From JANOMH01 sp031422295 (GTDB lineage: Bacteria; Pseudomonadota; Alphaproteobacteria; Rhodobacterales; Rhodobacteraceae), in contig JANOQM010000009.1 in NCBI GenBank assembly GCA_031422295.1, positions 1 through 64,000 on the forward strand: a DNA stretch of 64,000 nucleotides. The letters run 5' to 3'. Positions 26,324-35,441 of the stretch are shown in pieces (the first letter of the stretch is position 1; each line of letters opens with the position of its first letter). The position numbers and the translations under genes are program-made. A model generated the notes under the pieces. It was given only the letters and a program-made list of their open reading frames with translations. It had not been told where the DNA came from and did no database searches.

Positions 26324-27133
26324 ATGGCACATGAGAAAAACCACGATTTCCACATTCTGGCGCCGTCAATCTGGCCGCTGGTCGGGGCTGTTTCGGCCTT
26401 TATCATGCTGTTCGGGGCGGTCCTGTGGATGCCAAAGCAGGGTGGCGGGCCCTATATGTTTCTGATCGGTTTTGCCGGTGTGTTGTACACGATGTATGCG
26501 TGGTGGTCCGATGTTGTGGCGGAATCCCGGGTTGGCGACCATACCCCGGCGGTCCGCATCGGCCTGCGCTATGGCGTGATCATGTTCATCATGTCCGAAG
26601 TAATGTTCTTTGCCGCCTGGTTCTGGAGCTTTTTCAAACATGCCATGTATCCGATGGAAACCTATGCCGGCACGCAATATGTCCGCCCTGACATTATCCC
26701 GGTTGATGCGTTCCACTTGCCGCTGATGAACACGCTGGTCCTGCTGTGTTCGGGCATGGCAGTGACCTGGGCGCATCATGCGTTGGTACATGAAAACAAC
26801 CGCAAAGACCTGCAAAGCGGGCTGTTGCTGGCAGTGGTGCTGGGTCTCGCCTTTACCGGCCTGCAGGCCTATGAATACCGCGAACTGCTGGTCGTCGATG
26901 GCTGGACCTTTAGCCAGCATACGTTCTACGCCAACTTTTTCATGGCCACCGGGTTTCACGGTTTTCATGTGATCATTGGCACGATTTTCCTGTTCGTCTG
27001 CTATCTGCGCGCCCGCGCCGGTGATTTCACCCCAGAACGGCATGTCGGGTTTGAAGCTGCCGCATGGTATTGGCATTTCGTCGATGTGGTCTGGCTGTTT
27101 TTGTTCTTTGCGGTTTATATCTGGGGCCAATAA
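26324..27133 (+). CDS. coxC: Cytochrome c oxidase subunit III
   Basis: A 269-residue protein with seven predicted membrane helices and the typical motifs MFFAAWFWSFFKHAMYP and GFHGFHVIIGTIFL, ending in EAAAWYWHFVDVVWLFLFFAVY. It stabilises subunit I of the aa3 oxidase. Start ATG at 26324, 52 bp after ctaG, probably on the same transcript. Palindromic repeats follow directly. Confidence 0.97.
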   Translation: MAHEKNHDFHILAPSIWPLVGAVSAFIMLFGAVLWMPKQGGGPYMFLIGFAGVLYTMYAWWSDVVAESRVGDHTPAVRIGLRYGVIMFIMSEVMFFAAWFWSFFKHAMYPMETYAGTQYVRPDIIPVDAFHLPLMNTLVLLCSGMAVTWAHHALVHENNRKDLQSGLLLAVVLGLAFTGLQAYEYRELLVVDGWTFSQHTFYANFFMATGFHGFHVIIGTIFLFVCYLRARAGDFTPERHVGFEAAAWYWHFVDVVWLFLFFAVYIWGQ

Positions 27134-27138
27134 GACGG

Positions 27139-27233
27139 TGGGTGGGTTAAAACCCACCTTACCCACGACCGCGTAAGGTGGGTTTCAACCCACCGCCTGC
27201 GGCAAAAAACTTTTGATGCCTCCGGCGGAGGTA
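27139..27233. repeat. Family-A pair plus family-C element after coxC
   Basis: Two family-A palindromes (27139-27160, GGTGGGTTAAAACCCACC; 27173-27194, AAGGTGGGTTTCAACCCACC) are followed by CCTCCGGCGGAGGTATTT at 27219-27236. The last is a perfect 5 bp stem with a T-rich tail. Together they fill the gap between coxC and surf1, both on the plus strand. Confidence 0.85.
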
Positions 27234-27310
27234 TTTGGGCAACAATGAAAACCAAGAGCCACGCGCGGGGGACAGCCCTTGCGCGTGCCGCGTTTCACCC
27301 CGGGGGCCAG

Positions 27311-27979
27311 ATGTCACGACTGATCTTTCCATTGCTGATGGCCGTGGTCGGGGTGGGTGTTTTGCTAAGCCTTGGGGTCTGGCAGGTCCAAAGACTGGAT
27401 TGGAAGGCCACATCGCTTGCTGCAATTACCGCCCGGATTGCTGATGCGCCCGTGGCGTTGCCACAGCGGCCGGACCCGGATCAGGACAAATATCTGCCGG
27501 TAGTTGCAGTTGGGGCACTGGCCGGGCCAGAGCTTTTCATTCTGACCTCGCATGACGGCGCACCGGGCTACCGGGTGATTGCGGCCTTTGAAACCGCCGG
27601 GCGTCGGGTGATGGCCGATCTGGGGTTTATCACCCTCGAGGCCAAATCCACCCCGCGCGTTACCGCTGATCTGACCCTGACAGGCCACCTGCATTGGCCG
27701 CAAGAAGTAGACGGCTGGACCCCCGCACCAGATGGTGATCTGTGGTTTGCCCGCGATGTCCCTGCCATGGCTGCGGCGCTGGGGACCGAACCTGCGCTGA
27801 TCGTTGTGGCGGCCATGTCGGGCGCTGACCTTGGCGTGACGCCGCTGCCCATAGACATCAGTGACATTCCCAATGATCACTTGGGCTATGCGATCACTTG
27901 GTTTGGTCTGGCCTTTGTCTGGGCGGTGATGAGCGGATTTTTCGCCGTCCGGATGGCGCGTGCGCCCCGGATGGCCTGA
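27311..27979 (+). CDS. surf1: SURF1-family cytochrome oxidase assembly protein
   Basis: A 222-residue protein with two membrane helices, one at each end (LIFPLLMAVVGVGVLLSLGVWQ and AITWFGLAFVWAVMSGFF). The SURF1 hallmarks are visible: GVWQVQRLDWK after the first helix, GYRVIAAFETAGRRVMADLGFI, and NDHLGYAITWFGLA before the second. It assists heme A delivery to subunit I. I chose the ATG at 27311; the frame reaches 27245 without better signals. Confidence 0.93.
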   Translation: MSRLIFPLLMAVVGVGVLLSLGVWQVQRLDWKATSLAAITARIADAPVALPQRPDPDQDKYLPVVAVGALAGPELFILTSHDGAPGYRVIAAFETAGRRVMADLGFITLEAKSTPRVTADLTLTGHLHWPQEVDGWTPAPDGDLWFARDVPAMAAALGTEPALIVVAAMSGADLGVTPLPIDISDIPNDHLGYAITWFGLAFVWAVMSGFFAVRMARAPRMA

Positions 27980-27991
27980 GAGGACGACAAG

Positions 27992-29380
27992 ATGCGCTAT
28001 GTCTCGACCCGCGGTGCCGCGCCCGTATTGACCTTTGAGCAGGCGATGATGACCGGGCTGGCCCGCGATGGCGGGCTGTATGTCCCGGATCAGGTGCCGG
28101 TCCTGACCCATGCCCAGATCGCTGCGATGGCGGGTCAAAGCTACGAAGAAATTGCCTTTACAGTCATGCGCCCGTTCATTGGCGATACGTTTACCGATGC
28201 CGTATTCAAAACCCTGATCGCGCGGGCCTATGCCGGGTTTGGCCATGCTGCCCGTGCGCCGCTGGTGCAGTTAGGGGCAGGGCATTTCCTGCTGGAATTG
28301 TTCCATGGGCCCACGCTGGCGTTCAAGGATTTCGCCATGCAGCTGATCGGCCAGATGTTTCAGGCCGCTTTGACCCGTTCGGGTGACCGGATTACCATTG
28401 TCGGCGCCACCAGCGGCGACACCGGATCGGCGGCGATTGAGGCATTCCGGGGCCTGAAAAACGTCGATGTATTTATCCTGTATCCGCATGGCCGGGTGTC
28501 CGAAGTGCAGCGCCGCCAGATGACAACGCCGGTTGAGGCCAATGTCCACGCGCTGGCGATGGATGGCGATTTCGATGATTGTCAGGCCGTGTTGAAGGAC
28601 ATGTTCAACGACTTTGATTTCCGCGATGGCGTGCGCCTCGCCGGGGTCAATTCGATCAACTGGGGTCGGGTGCTGGCGCAGGTAGTGTATTACTTCAGCG
28701 CCGCCGTGTCGCTGGGCGCGCCGCATCGCCCAGTCAATTTCACCGTGCCCACCGGCAACTTTGGTGACATCTTTGCGGGCTACATCGCTAAGCAGATGGG
28801 CCTGCCGATTGATCAACTGATTGTGGCGACCAACCAGAACGACATACTGCACCGGACGTTGCAGAGCGGTGCCCATGTCAAACAGGGTGTGACCCCGTCG
28901 ATCAGCCCGTCGATGGATATTCAGGTGTCGTCGAATTTTGAGCGGGCCTTGTTTGACGCCTATGGCCGCGATGGTAAAACTATTGCCGCACAGATGGATG
29001 AGCTGAAAACCAAGGGCGGTTTCACCATCAGCCAAGGCGCGTTTGACATGCTGAAAGCCAGCTTTATCTCGGGCCGGTGTTCCGAAACGGAAACTTCGGA
29101 CACGATCCGTGATACGCTTGCGCAGACCGGCGAACTGCTGTGCCCCCACACGGCGGTTGGTGTGCATGTGGCGCATGCCCACCTTGGTGCGACCCCGATG
29201 ATCACGCTGGCCACCGCCCATCCGGCCAAATTTCCCGACGCGGTGCAGGCCGCCACCGGTATCCGCCCCCCCCTTCCCTCGCGCATGGCGGACCTGTATG
29301 ACCGTTCGGAACGGGTCACGCGGGTCGCGCATGACTTGCCTGCCCTCAAAGCACTCATCAAGGAACGGATTCCGGTTTGA
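27992..29380 (+). CDS. thrC: Threonine synthase
   Basis: A 462-residue PLP enzyme of the long threonine synthase class. It begins MRYVSTRG. The PLP lysine lies in GPTLAFKDFAMQ (~residue 112), the phosphate-binding GATSGDTGSAAIEAF follows, and NSINWGRVLAQ is also present. It converts O-phosphohomoserine to threonine. Ribosome site GAGAGGAC precedes ATG 27992, 12 bp after surf1. Its stop overlaps the TTG start of the peptidase gene. Confidence 0.97.
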   Translation: MRYVSTRGAAPVLTFEQAMMTGLARDGGLYVPDQVPVLTHAQIAAMAGQSYEEIAFTVMRPFIGDTFTDAVFKTLIARAYAGFGHAARAPLVQLGAGHFLLELFHGPTLAFKDFAMQLIGQMFQAALTRSGDRITIVGATSGDTGSAAIEAFRGLKNVDVFILYPHGRVSEVQRRQMTTPVEANVHALAMDGDFDDCQAVLKDMFNDFDFRDGVRLAGVNSINWGRVLAQVVYYFSAAVSLGAPHRPVNFTVPTGNFGDIFAGYIAKQMGLPIDQLIVATNQNDILHRTLQSGAHVKQGVTPSISPSMDIQVSSNFERALFDAYGRDGKTIAAQMDELKTKGGFTISQGAFDMLKASFISGRCSETETSDTIRDTLAQTGELLCPHTAVGVHVAHAHLGATPMITLATAHPAKFPDAVQAATGIRPPLPSRMADLYDRSERVTRVAHDLPALKALIKERIPV

Positions 29381-30642
29381 ACGTCCAACTTCACACTTTG
29401 TCCAACGGGTTTCGCATTGCCACTGAACTGATGCCTGGCCTGAAATCCACCTCTATCGGCATCTGGGTGCTGGCGGGTGGGCGGCACGAGCGGATCGAAC
29501 AGAACGGCATTGCGCATTTTCTGGAACATATGGCGTTCAAGGGCACGGCCACCCGGTCTGCTTTGGAAATTGCCGAGGCGATTGAAGACGTCGGCGGTTA
29601 CATCAACGCCTATACCAGCCGCGAGATGACCGCCTATTATGCCCGCGTGCTGGAGGTGGATGTCCCCCTCGCCCTTGATGTCATTTCTGACATCCTGCTG
29701 AACCCGGTGTTCGACCCAGACGAGATCGAGGTTGAGCGCGGCGTGATCCTGCAGGAAATCGGCCAGACCTTGGATACCCCCGACGACATCGTGTTCGACT
29801 GGCTGCAAGAGGTGGCCTATCCTGATCAACCGTTGGGCCGTACCATTCTGGGCCCGACCGAACGGGTGGGCGCGTTTGACAAACGCGACTTGGCCACCTT
29901 TGTCGGCGAACATTATGGCCCGGGTCAGATGATCCTGTGTGCCGCTGGTGCCGTCGATCATGACGCATTGTGCCGCCGAGCCGAGGAACTGTTTGGCCAT
30001 CTGTCCCCGATTGTGACGCCGACCCTGCTGCATCCCGCCCGGTTTCAGGGCGGCGAGCGGCGCGAGATCAAGACGCTGGAGCAGGTGCATTTCGCGCTGG
30101 CTCTGGAAGGGCCGAATTACCGCGACCCCGAGATTTTCACGGCACAGGTCTATTCCATGGCCCTTGGCGGCGGCATGTCGTCCCGCCTGTTTCAGGAAAT
30201 CCGCGAAAACCGGGGGCTGTGTTATACGATTTTCGCGCAGGCTGGCGCGTATGAGGATACCGGGCTGACCACGATCTATGCCGGCACCAGTGCCGAGCAA
30301 ATTGCCGAACTGGCCAATCTGACGATGGACGAGATGAAACGCGCGGCGGATGATATGAGTGAGGCCGAAGTGGCCCGTGCCCGGGCGCAGATGAAGGCCG
30401 GCATGGTGATGGGGCTGGAAAGCCCGTCGAACCGCGCCGAACGGCTGGCCCGGATGCTGTCAATCTGGGGCCGGGTGCCCACACTGGACGAGGCGATTGA
30501 AAAGATCGACGCGGTCAATGTGCGGGATGTGCGGGAATTCGCGGCAAAAATGGCCGGGCAGGCGGGCAAGGCGCTGGCGCTGTATGGCCCGGCCGAGGAC
30601 GCGCCGACATTGGCCGCATTGCAGGCCCGGCTTGCCGCCTGA
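29377..30642 (+). CDS. M16 zinc peptidase (mitochondrial processing peptidase-like)
   Basis: A 421-residue pitrilysin-family protein. The inverted zinc motif HFLEH is at residues ~48-52 with the distal glutamate in EVERGVILQEI (~116-126), followed by the C-terminal M16 domain with MSSRLFQEIRENRGLCYTI. Such proteins follow thrC in many Rhodobacteraceae. The start is a TTG at 29377 overlapping the thrC stop (TTGA), giving the N-terminus MNVQLHTLSNGFRI; no upstream alternative exists outside thrC. Confidence 0.95.
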   Translation: MNVQLHTLSNGFRIATELMPGLKSTSIGIWVLAGGRHERIEQNGIAHFLEHMAFKGTATRSALEIAEAIEDVGGYINAYTSREMTAYYARVLEVDVPLALDVISDILLNPVFDPDEIEVERGVILQEIGQTLDTPDDIVFDWLQEVAYPDQPLGRTILGPTERVGAFDKRDLATFVGEHYGPGQMILCAAGAVDHDALCRRAEELFGHLSPIVTPTLLHPARFQGGERREIKTLEQVHFALALEGPNYRDPEIFTAQVYSMALGGGMSSRLFQEIRENRGLCYTIFAQAGAYEDTGLTTIYAGTSAEQIAELANLTMDEMKRAADDMSEAEVARARAQMKAGMVMGLESPSNRAERLARMLSIWGRVPTLDEAIEKIDAVNVRDVREFAAKMAGQAGKALALYGPAEDAPTLAALQARLAA

Positions 30643-31226
30643 TGCTGGGGGTGCGGTCCAAGCTCAGGATCGACACTGACCGGTTGTTTTTGCGCCCGCC
30701 GCAACATGGCGATTACCGGGCCTGGTCGGCGTTGCGGCGCGATTCTGCGGTGTTTTTGCAGCCATGGGAGCCGACCTGGGCTGACGATCACCTGAGCCGC
30801 AAGTCATTTACCAACCGGGTCTATTGGGCGCAAAGGTCCATCACCGGCGGCACCGCCGTGCCCTTGTTCCTGATCCGTAAAAGCGATGATATGCTGCTGG
30901 GCGCGATCACGCTGGATAATATCCGGCGTGGCCCGGCGCAGGCGGGCACCACCGGCTATTGGATTGGCGCACCGTTTGCCCGGCAAGGCTATATGCGCGA
31001 GGCGATTGCCGCCATTGTGCATTATGCGTTCGCCACACTGGACCTGAGCCGGATCGAGGCAGGCTGTTTGCCGGAAAATACCCCGTCCCGGCGGTTGCTG
31101 GAACAATGCGGCTATAAATACGAGGGCGTAGCGCAAAGCTATCTGCAGATTGCCGGGCGGTGGCGCAACCATGTGCTTTATGCCAATCTGCGCGGCGACC
31201 GGCGGGGCAAAACCGATGTCGGATAG
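30642..31226 (+). CDS. GNAT acetyltransferase, RimJ-like
   Basis: A 194-residue GNAT-fold protein. It starts KLRIDTDRLFLRPP, has the acetyl-CoA-binding stretch IGAPFARQGYMREAIAA (~114-130) and the RIEAGCLPENTPSRRLLEQCGY motif. This pattern fits RimJ/RimL-type N-terminal alanine acetyltransferases of ribosomal proteins, though the substrate is not shown. The ATG overlaps the preceding stop (TGATG) and the frame overlaps the next gene by 11 bp. Confidence 0.9.
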   Translation: MLGVRSKLRIDTDRLFLRPPQHGDYRAWSALRRDSAVFLQPWEPTWADDHLSRKSFTNRVYWAQRSITGGTAVPLFLIRKSDDMLLGAITLDNIRRGPAQAGTTGYWIGAPFARQGYMREAIAAIVHYAFATLDLSRIEAGCLPENTPSRRLLEQCGYKYEGVAQSYLQIAGRWRNHVLYANLRGDRRGKTDVG

Positions 31227-32646
31227 GGCGTTAACCCCGGTCAGTCCTGGTTTTGAGGCTGACCTGCGGATGATTTTGCCGGAGCCAGCCTTTCGCCCCG
31301 ATGCCGCCGCCTATCTGGCCGAACCGCGCGGCCGCTGGACCGGGCGGGGGCTGATTGTGGCCCCTGCCAGCACTGCCGAGGTGGCCGCCGTGGTCCGCGC
31401 CTGTGCCGCCGCCCGCGTGGGCATTATCCCCTATAGCGGCGGGACCGGGCTGGTTGGCGGGCAACTGATGTCCGATGGTCCTGCCCCGGTTGTGCTGTCA
31501 TTGGAGCGGATGAACCGCATCCGCGATGTATTCCCATCGGAATCCGTGCTGATTGCCGAGGCCGGGGTGATTTTGGCCGATGTGCAAAAGGCCGCATTGG
31601 CGGTGGGCAAGCTGTTCCCGTTATCACTCGCCTCCGAAGGGTCCGCCCGGATTGGCGGCCTGCTGGCGACCAATGCAGGCGGCGTCAATGTGCTGCGCTA
31701 TGGCAATGCAAGGGCGCAATGTCTGGGCATCGAAATGGTGACGTCGCAGGGCGAGGTCTGGAATGGCCTGACCCGGCTGCGTAAGGACAATATGGGTTAT
31801 GACCTGCGCGATTTGCTGATCGGGTCTGAGGGGACATTGGGCATCATCACTGCCGCCGCCCTGCGCCTGATGCCACTGCCTGCGCAAACCGGGGCCGCGA
31901 TGCTGGCGGTGCCGTCGCCACAGGCAGCACTGGATTTGCTGGCCATGGCGCAGGACCTGTTTGGCGAGGGGATTTCAGCCTTTGAGATTATCCACCGCCA
32001 AGGCGTTGATTTTCTGACCGAAACCGGGTTCGATTTCAAATCGCCGTTCCCGCAGCAACCCGAATGGATGGTGCTGATCGACCTTGGCCTGCCTGCAGGG
32101 CCATCGCCCGAGGCCGGGTTGGAGACGCTGTTTGGGCGGGCGCTTCACGCGGGGCTGGTCACCGATGGAGTGATCGCCACAAGCCTGTCGCAGCGGGCTG
32201 CGTTTTGGCATATCCGCGAAACTATCCCGTTGGCCAACCGCAGGATCGGGGCGGTGTCGTCGCATGATACTGCAGTGCCGTTAAGTGCGCTGCCGGAATT
32301 TATCACCCGCGCCGGGGCGACGATTGCGGCGATTGGTGATTTCCGGATCAATTGCTTTGGCCATCTGGGTGACGGCAACTTGCATTACAACGTCTTTCCG
32401 GTCCGGGGCCGGACCAAGGACGATGACGCCGGTTTTCGAAGCGCGATCAAAACTGCCGTGCATGACCTGACCCATGCGATGGGCGGGTCGATCAGTGCGG
32501 AACACGGGATCGGGCGGCTGAAGGTGGCTGATCTGGAAACCTACGCAGACCCCGCCAAGCTGGCGATGATGCGGGCGGTCAAGGTTGCACTGGACCCGGC
32601 AGGGATTATGAATCCGGGGGCGGTTTTACGGGTGCCCAAGGCATAA
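31216..32646 (+). CDS. FAD-binding oxidoreductase (GlcD / D-2-hydroxyacid dehydrogenase-like)
   Basis: A 476-residue flavoprotein with an N-terminal PCMH-type FAD domain (IPYSGGTGLVGGQ, ~82-94; LATNAGGVNVLRYGNARA, ~145-160) and a C-terminal FAD-oxidase domain with metal-site motif NCFGHLGDGNLHYN and SAEHGIGRLK. It most resembles D-lactate or D-2-hydroxyglutarate dehydrogenases; the substrate cannot be set by eye. The start at 31216 (MSDRAL) is preferred over an upstream frame lying inside the acetyltransferase gene. Confidence 0.88.
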   Translation: MSDRALTPVSPGFEADLRMILPEPAFRPDAAAYLAEPRGRWTGRGLIVAPASTAEVAAVVRACAAARVGIIPYSGGTGLVGGQLMSDGPAPVVLSLERMNRIRDVFPSESVLIAEAGVILADVQKAALAVGKLFPLSLASEGSARIGGLLATNAGGVNVLRYGNARAQCLGIEMVTSQGEVWNGLTRLRKDNMGYDLRDLLIGSEGTLGIITAAALRLMPLPAQTGAAMLAVPSPQAALDLLAMAQDLFGEGISAFEIIHRQGVDFLTETGFDFKSPFPQQPEWMVLIDLGLPAGPSPEAGLETLFGRALHAGLVTDGVIATSLSQRAAFWHIRETIPLANRRIGAVSSHDTAVPLSALPEFITRAGATIAAIGDFRINCFGHLGDGNLHYNVFPVRGRTKDDDAGFRSAIKTAVHDLTHAMGGSISAEHGIGRLKVADLETYADPAKLAMMRAVKVALDPAGIMNPGAVLRVPKA

Positions 32647-32704
32647 TTCGATAAAACCGGAATTACCGTTGCAGGCGCGACGGTCCGCTGCTACGACCCC
32701 GCAC

Positions 32705-33001
32705 ATGGATATAGAAACCCTTGCCGCCCGGCTTGATGCGCTGGGCAATCCGACGCGGCTGGGCGCCTATAGGGCGCTGGTTCGGGCAGGGCATCCTGGG
32801 CTGTCGGTGGGCGCGTTGCAAGATAAGGTCGGCATCGCCGCATCGACCCTGTCGCATCATTTGGGCTTGCTGGTCCGGGTCGGTCTGGTCCGGCAGGACC
32901 GACTGGGCACTACCCTGCAATGCCATGCGGATTTTGTAGTGATGCAAGAGGTTGTGGCAGCTCTGCAGGCCGAATGTTGCCGGGACGAGGCCGATCTGTG
33001 A
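32705..33001 (+). CDS. ArsR-family transcriptional regulator
   Basis: A 98-residue winged-helix regulator: LDALGNPTRLGAYRALV, then the recognition helix region VGIAASTLSHHLGLLVRVGLV. The C-terminus carries an adjacent cysteine pair (ECCRDE), a possible metal or redox site, but the usual CxC in helix 3 is absent. Its stop overlaps the GTG start of the MFS gene (GTGA), so it probably controls that transporter. No operator could be identified upstream. Confidence 0.88.
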   Translation: MDIETLAARLDALGNPTRLGAYRALVRAGHPGLSVGALQDKVGIAASTLSHHLGLLVRVGLVRQDRLGTTLQCHADFVVMQEVVAALQAECCRDEADL

Positions 33002-34188
33002 ATCGCATTGTGGCGGCACTGGGCGTCAGCCAGATTATCGGCTACGGCACGCTGTATTATGCCTTTGCTCTGTTGGTGCCGCCGGTTTCCGCTGCATTCG
33101 GGGTGACGGCGACGCTGTTGTTCGGGATTTTTTCCGCAGGTCTGCTGCTCGGCGGGCTGTGTGCGCCGCTGGCCGGGCGGCTGATGGACCAGCACGGCGC
33201 GCCTTGGGTCATGGCGCTGGGCAGTCTGGCGGCAGGGGCGGCGCTGATCCTGCTGGCGCTGTCGCCCAACATCTGGGTGTTCGGGGCCGGGCTGATCGGG
33301 ATCGAGGTGATCTCGGTTGTGGTCCTGTATGATGCAGCCTTTGCTACGCTGGTCGGCTTTGGCGGCGGCAATGCACGGCGGGCGATCACCCGGCTGACAC
33401 TGATCGCGGGCTTTGCCTCGACCCTGTTCTGGCCCCTGACCGATCTGCTGATCGGAGGGGTCGGCTGGCGCGGCACTTATGGCGTGTTTGCCGGGCTGCA
33501 CTTCAGCGTGGCATTTGGCCTGCATCTGTGGATCGGACGGCAGACACCCGCGCCGGTGCCGGTACTGGTCAGTCCCGCGCAAATCATGCCTGACCCGTTG
33601 CCCAAGGCGCTGGCCTTGGTGGCCTATCCGGTGGTGGCGGTCAGCTTTGCGCTGACCGGCGCGCTGGTGTCGGCCCTTGGCGTGCATATGGTCCCTGTTC
33701 TGGCGGGGATCGGCATGGGGGCGCAGGCCACAGTTGTGGCCATGCTGGTCGGCCCTGCGCAGGTGGCGGTCCGGCTGGTCGATACGCTGTTCTGGCGCGG
33801 TTTGCATCCGGTGTCGGTGGCAGTGATTTCGGCAGCGGCGCTGCCCGTCGCAGTGGGCGGGCTGGTGCTGGGCTTGCCGGTCTGGATTGCCGCCCCGCTG
33901 TTTGCCCTGCTGTTCGGGGTGGGTCAGGGGCTGGCCAGCATCGTGCGCGGATCGGTCCCGTTGGTCCTGTTCGGCGCGGATGGCTATGCCGAGCGGCTGG
34001 GCCGGCTGGCGCTGATCCGGACCCTGATCAGTGCAGGTTCCCCGCTGGTGTTTGCGCTGTTGCACCAGCGCATCGGGCTAACTGCCACATTGGGATTGTT
34101 TTTGGCCGTTGGCTTTGTTGCAGCGGCCGCTTTGATCTGGCTGCGCAGGCGACTGATACTGGCCGGGGCGCTAGGGCCGCTCAGGTAG
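32998..34188 (+). CDS. Major facilitator superfamily transporter
   Basis: A 396-residue membrane protein with twelve probable helices. The family motif between helices 2 and 3 reads APLAGRLMDQHG. It begins at a GTG (32998) that overlaps the ArsR stop; the frame upstream of it lies within the regulator gene. The substrate is unknown. Coupling to an ArsR regulator suggests an efflux role, possibly for a metalloid or organic toxicant, as an inference from context. Confidence 0.85.
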   Translation: MNRIVAALGVSQIIGYGTLYYAFALLVPPVSAAFGVTATLLFGIFSAGLLLGGLCAPLAGRLMDQHGAPWVMALGSLAAGAALILLALSPNIWVFGAGLIGIEVISVVVLYDAAFATLVGFGGGNARRAITRLTLIAGFASTLFWPLTDLLIGGVGWRGTYGVFAGLHFSVAFGLHLWIGRQTPAPVPVLVSPAQIMPDPLPKALALVAYPVVAVSFALTGALVSALGVHMVPVLAGIGMGAQATVVAMLVGPAQVAVRLVDTLFWRGLHPVSVAVISAAALPVAVGGLVLGLPVWIAAPLFALLFGVGQGLASIVRGSVPLVLFGADGYAERLGRLALIRTLISAGSPLVFALLHQRIGLTATLGLFLAVGFVAAAALIWLRRRLILAGALGPLR

Positions 34189-34232
34189 GATCGGCAATCT
34201 GCCCATCGACCTGGGCCAATTGCCTATCTTAC
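34184..34232. repeat. Family-B palindromic pair (GATGGGCAAT..) at convergent gene ends
   Basis: GTAGGATCGGCAATCTGCCC at 34184-34203 is followed by a related unit ending TTGCCTATCTTAC at 34212-34232. It lies between the converging ends of the MFS gene and apt. The same unit occurs at 38415-38470, also between convergent ends. A bidirectional terminator role is plausible. Confidence 0.7.
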
Positions 34233-34762
34233 GACCCCTCGAACGCGCACAGCGCATGCACTTCCATCCCCAGCTTTTCCAGACGCACCCGGCCACCCAG
34301 TTCGGGCAGGTCGATCACAAAGGCGCAGCCGACGACTTGTGCACCCAACCGTTCAATCAGCTTGATCCCGGCCTCGGCTGTCCCGCCGGTGGCCAGCAGA
34401 TCATCGACCAACAGCACCTTTTCGCCGGGTTGCAGCGCGTCGTCGTGCAGCTCCATCACCGCCTCGCCATATTCCAGCTTGTAGGCCTGTTCGATCGTAT
34501 GCCCCGGCAGTTTACCTTTTTTGCGGATCGGGACAAAGCCGACAGCCAGCTGATGCGCAATCGCCCCGCCCAGAATGAACCCCCGCGCCTCAAGCCCGAC
34601 AACCTTGTCGATGCGCTGCCCGGTATAGGGATGCAGCAGCTGATCAACCGCCATGCGAAACCCCCGTGCATCCGAAAACAGCGTGGTCACATCGCGGAAC
34701 ATGATGCCCGAATGCGGGAAATCCGGGATGGTGCGAATGTAATCTTTGACCGTTTTGCGCAT
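34229..34762 (-). CDS. apt: Adenine phosphoribosyltransferase
   Basis: A 177-residue purine salvage enzyme: adenine plus PRPP gives AMP. The PRPP-binding motif VLLVDDLLATGGT (~121-133) and the GLEARGFILGGAIA stretch identify it. The start at 34762 has a GAGGA ribosome site 5 bp before; the frame to 34783 is an unlikely extension. It is the last gene of an mtnP-DUF2927-apt operon, 10 bp after the preceding stop, so the adenine released by MtnP is recycled directly. Confidence 0.96.
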   Translation of the reverse strand: MRKTVKDYIRTIPDFPHSGIMFRDVTTLFSDARGFRMAVDQLLHPYTGQRIDKVVGLEARGFILGGAIAHQLAVGFVPIRKKGKLPGHTIEQAYKLEYGEAVMELHDDALQPGEKVLLVDDLLATGGTAEAGIKLIERLGAQVVGCAFVIDLPELGGRVRLEKLGMEVHALCAFEGS

Positions 34763-34772
34763 GCTGTCCTCG

Positions 34773-35441
34773 TTATTTGCCAATCGGATAGTGCCGCCGC
34801 AACACCATCTGGTCCTGCGGCCCCAGCCGGGTCACGGAATTGCTGGTTTCAGAGAAAATCGACCGCTGTTCGTACCAGCGATTGTCGATATCGGTAAGCA
34901 GGCCCATCGCTTGGGTCAATTCCTCGAGCGCGATAGACTGCAGCCCGATAGCGTCGATATCCTGTGGAAATACAATGGCCGCGCGAGTCAGAAACAGATT
35001 GCCGTCCCACCAGACCTGCACCAGGGCCGCCTCGATGATCGACCCGTCCAGCGGGTCCAGCCCGGTCCGCGCAATCGGATCACCCATATTGATATTCAGC
35101 AAATGGATGGTGACATCGGCCAGCTGCCCCTCGGGCGCGAACCGCAGTCGCAGCGCCGCCCCGGATTGGTTGATCTCGGCTATTGCCGCATAGAGCGCCT
35201 TTTGCAGCGCTTGCTGCCGGTTCGCCGGATAGCCCGGTTCGATCTGAAACAGCGACACGGTCAGGTCTTGCGCCCGGTCCGGCCCCCAACGCACCAGCGG
35301 GTCCCGGCAGGACTGGTTTGGGGCGGCAGCACAGGCGACCAGATTGTAGAATGCCGCTTCCGAAAGCGGCCCGGTGGTGCGGATAGAATCCTGCGCCTGC
35401 GCCAGTCCAGTGGTCAGAATCAGGGCCGCAAGCGCCTTCAC
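34773..35441 (-). CDS. Exported DUF2927-like protein
   Basis: A 222-residue protein with a signal peptide (MKALAALILTTGLAQAQ) and a single globular domain. It resembles DUF2927, a putative metallopeptidase-like family of Alphaproteobacteria; a candidate helix is ALEELTQAMGLLTD (~residues 180-193), lacking a canonical HExxH. The start is a GTG at 35441 overlapping the mtnP stop (GTGA). It is translationally coupled in a purine salvage operon, although it should act in the periplasm. Its function is unknown. Confidence 0.75.
   Translation of the reverse strand: MKALAALILTTGLAQAQDSIRTTGPLSEAAFYNLVACAAAPNQSCRDPLVRWGPDRAQDLTVSLFQIEPGYPANRQQALQKALYAAIAEINQSGAALRLRFAPEGQLADVTIHLLNINMGDPIARTGLDPLDGSIIEAALVQVWWDGNLFLTRAAIVFPQDIDAIGLQSIALEELTQAMGLLTDIDNRWYEQRSIFSETSNSVTRLGPQDQMVLRRHYPIGK

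Noticed and set aside
28960..30300. Long minus-strand open frame across thrC and the M16 peptidase
   Set aside because: Antisense to two well-supported genes and spans their junction; no recognisable motif or ribosome site.
32857..34065. Minus-strand frame of ~400 codons opposite the MFS gene
   Set aside because: Composition is dominated by Gln, His, Arg and Pro, as expected from the complement of a hydrophobic membrane protein gene.
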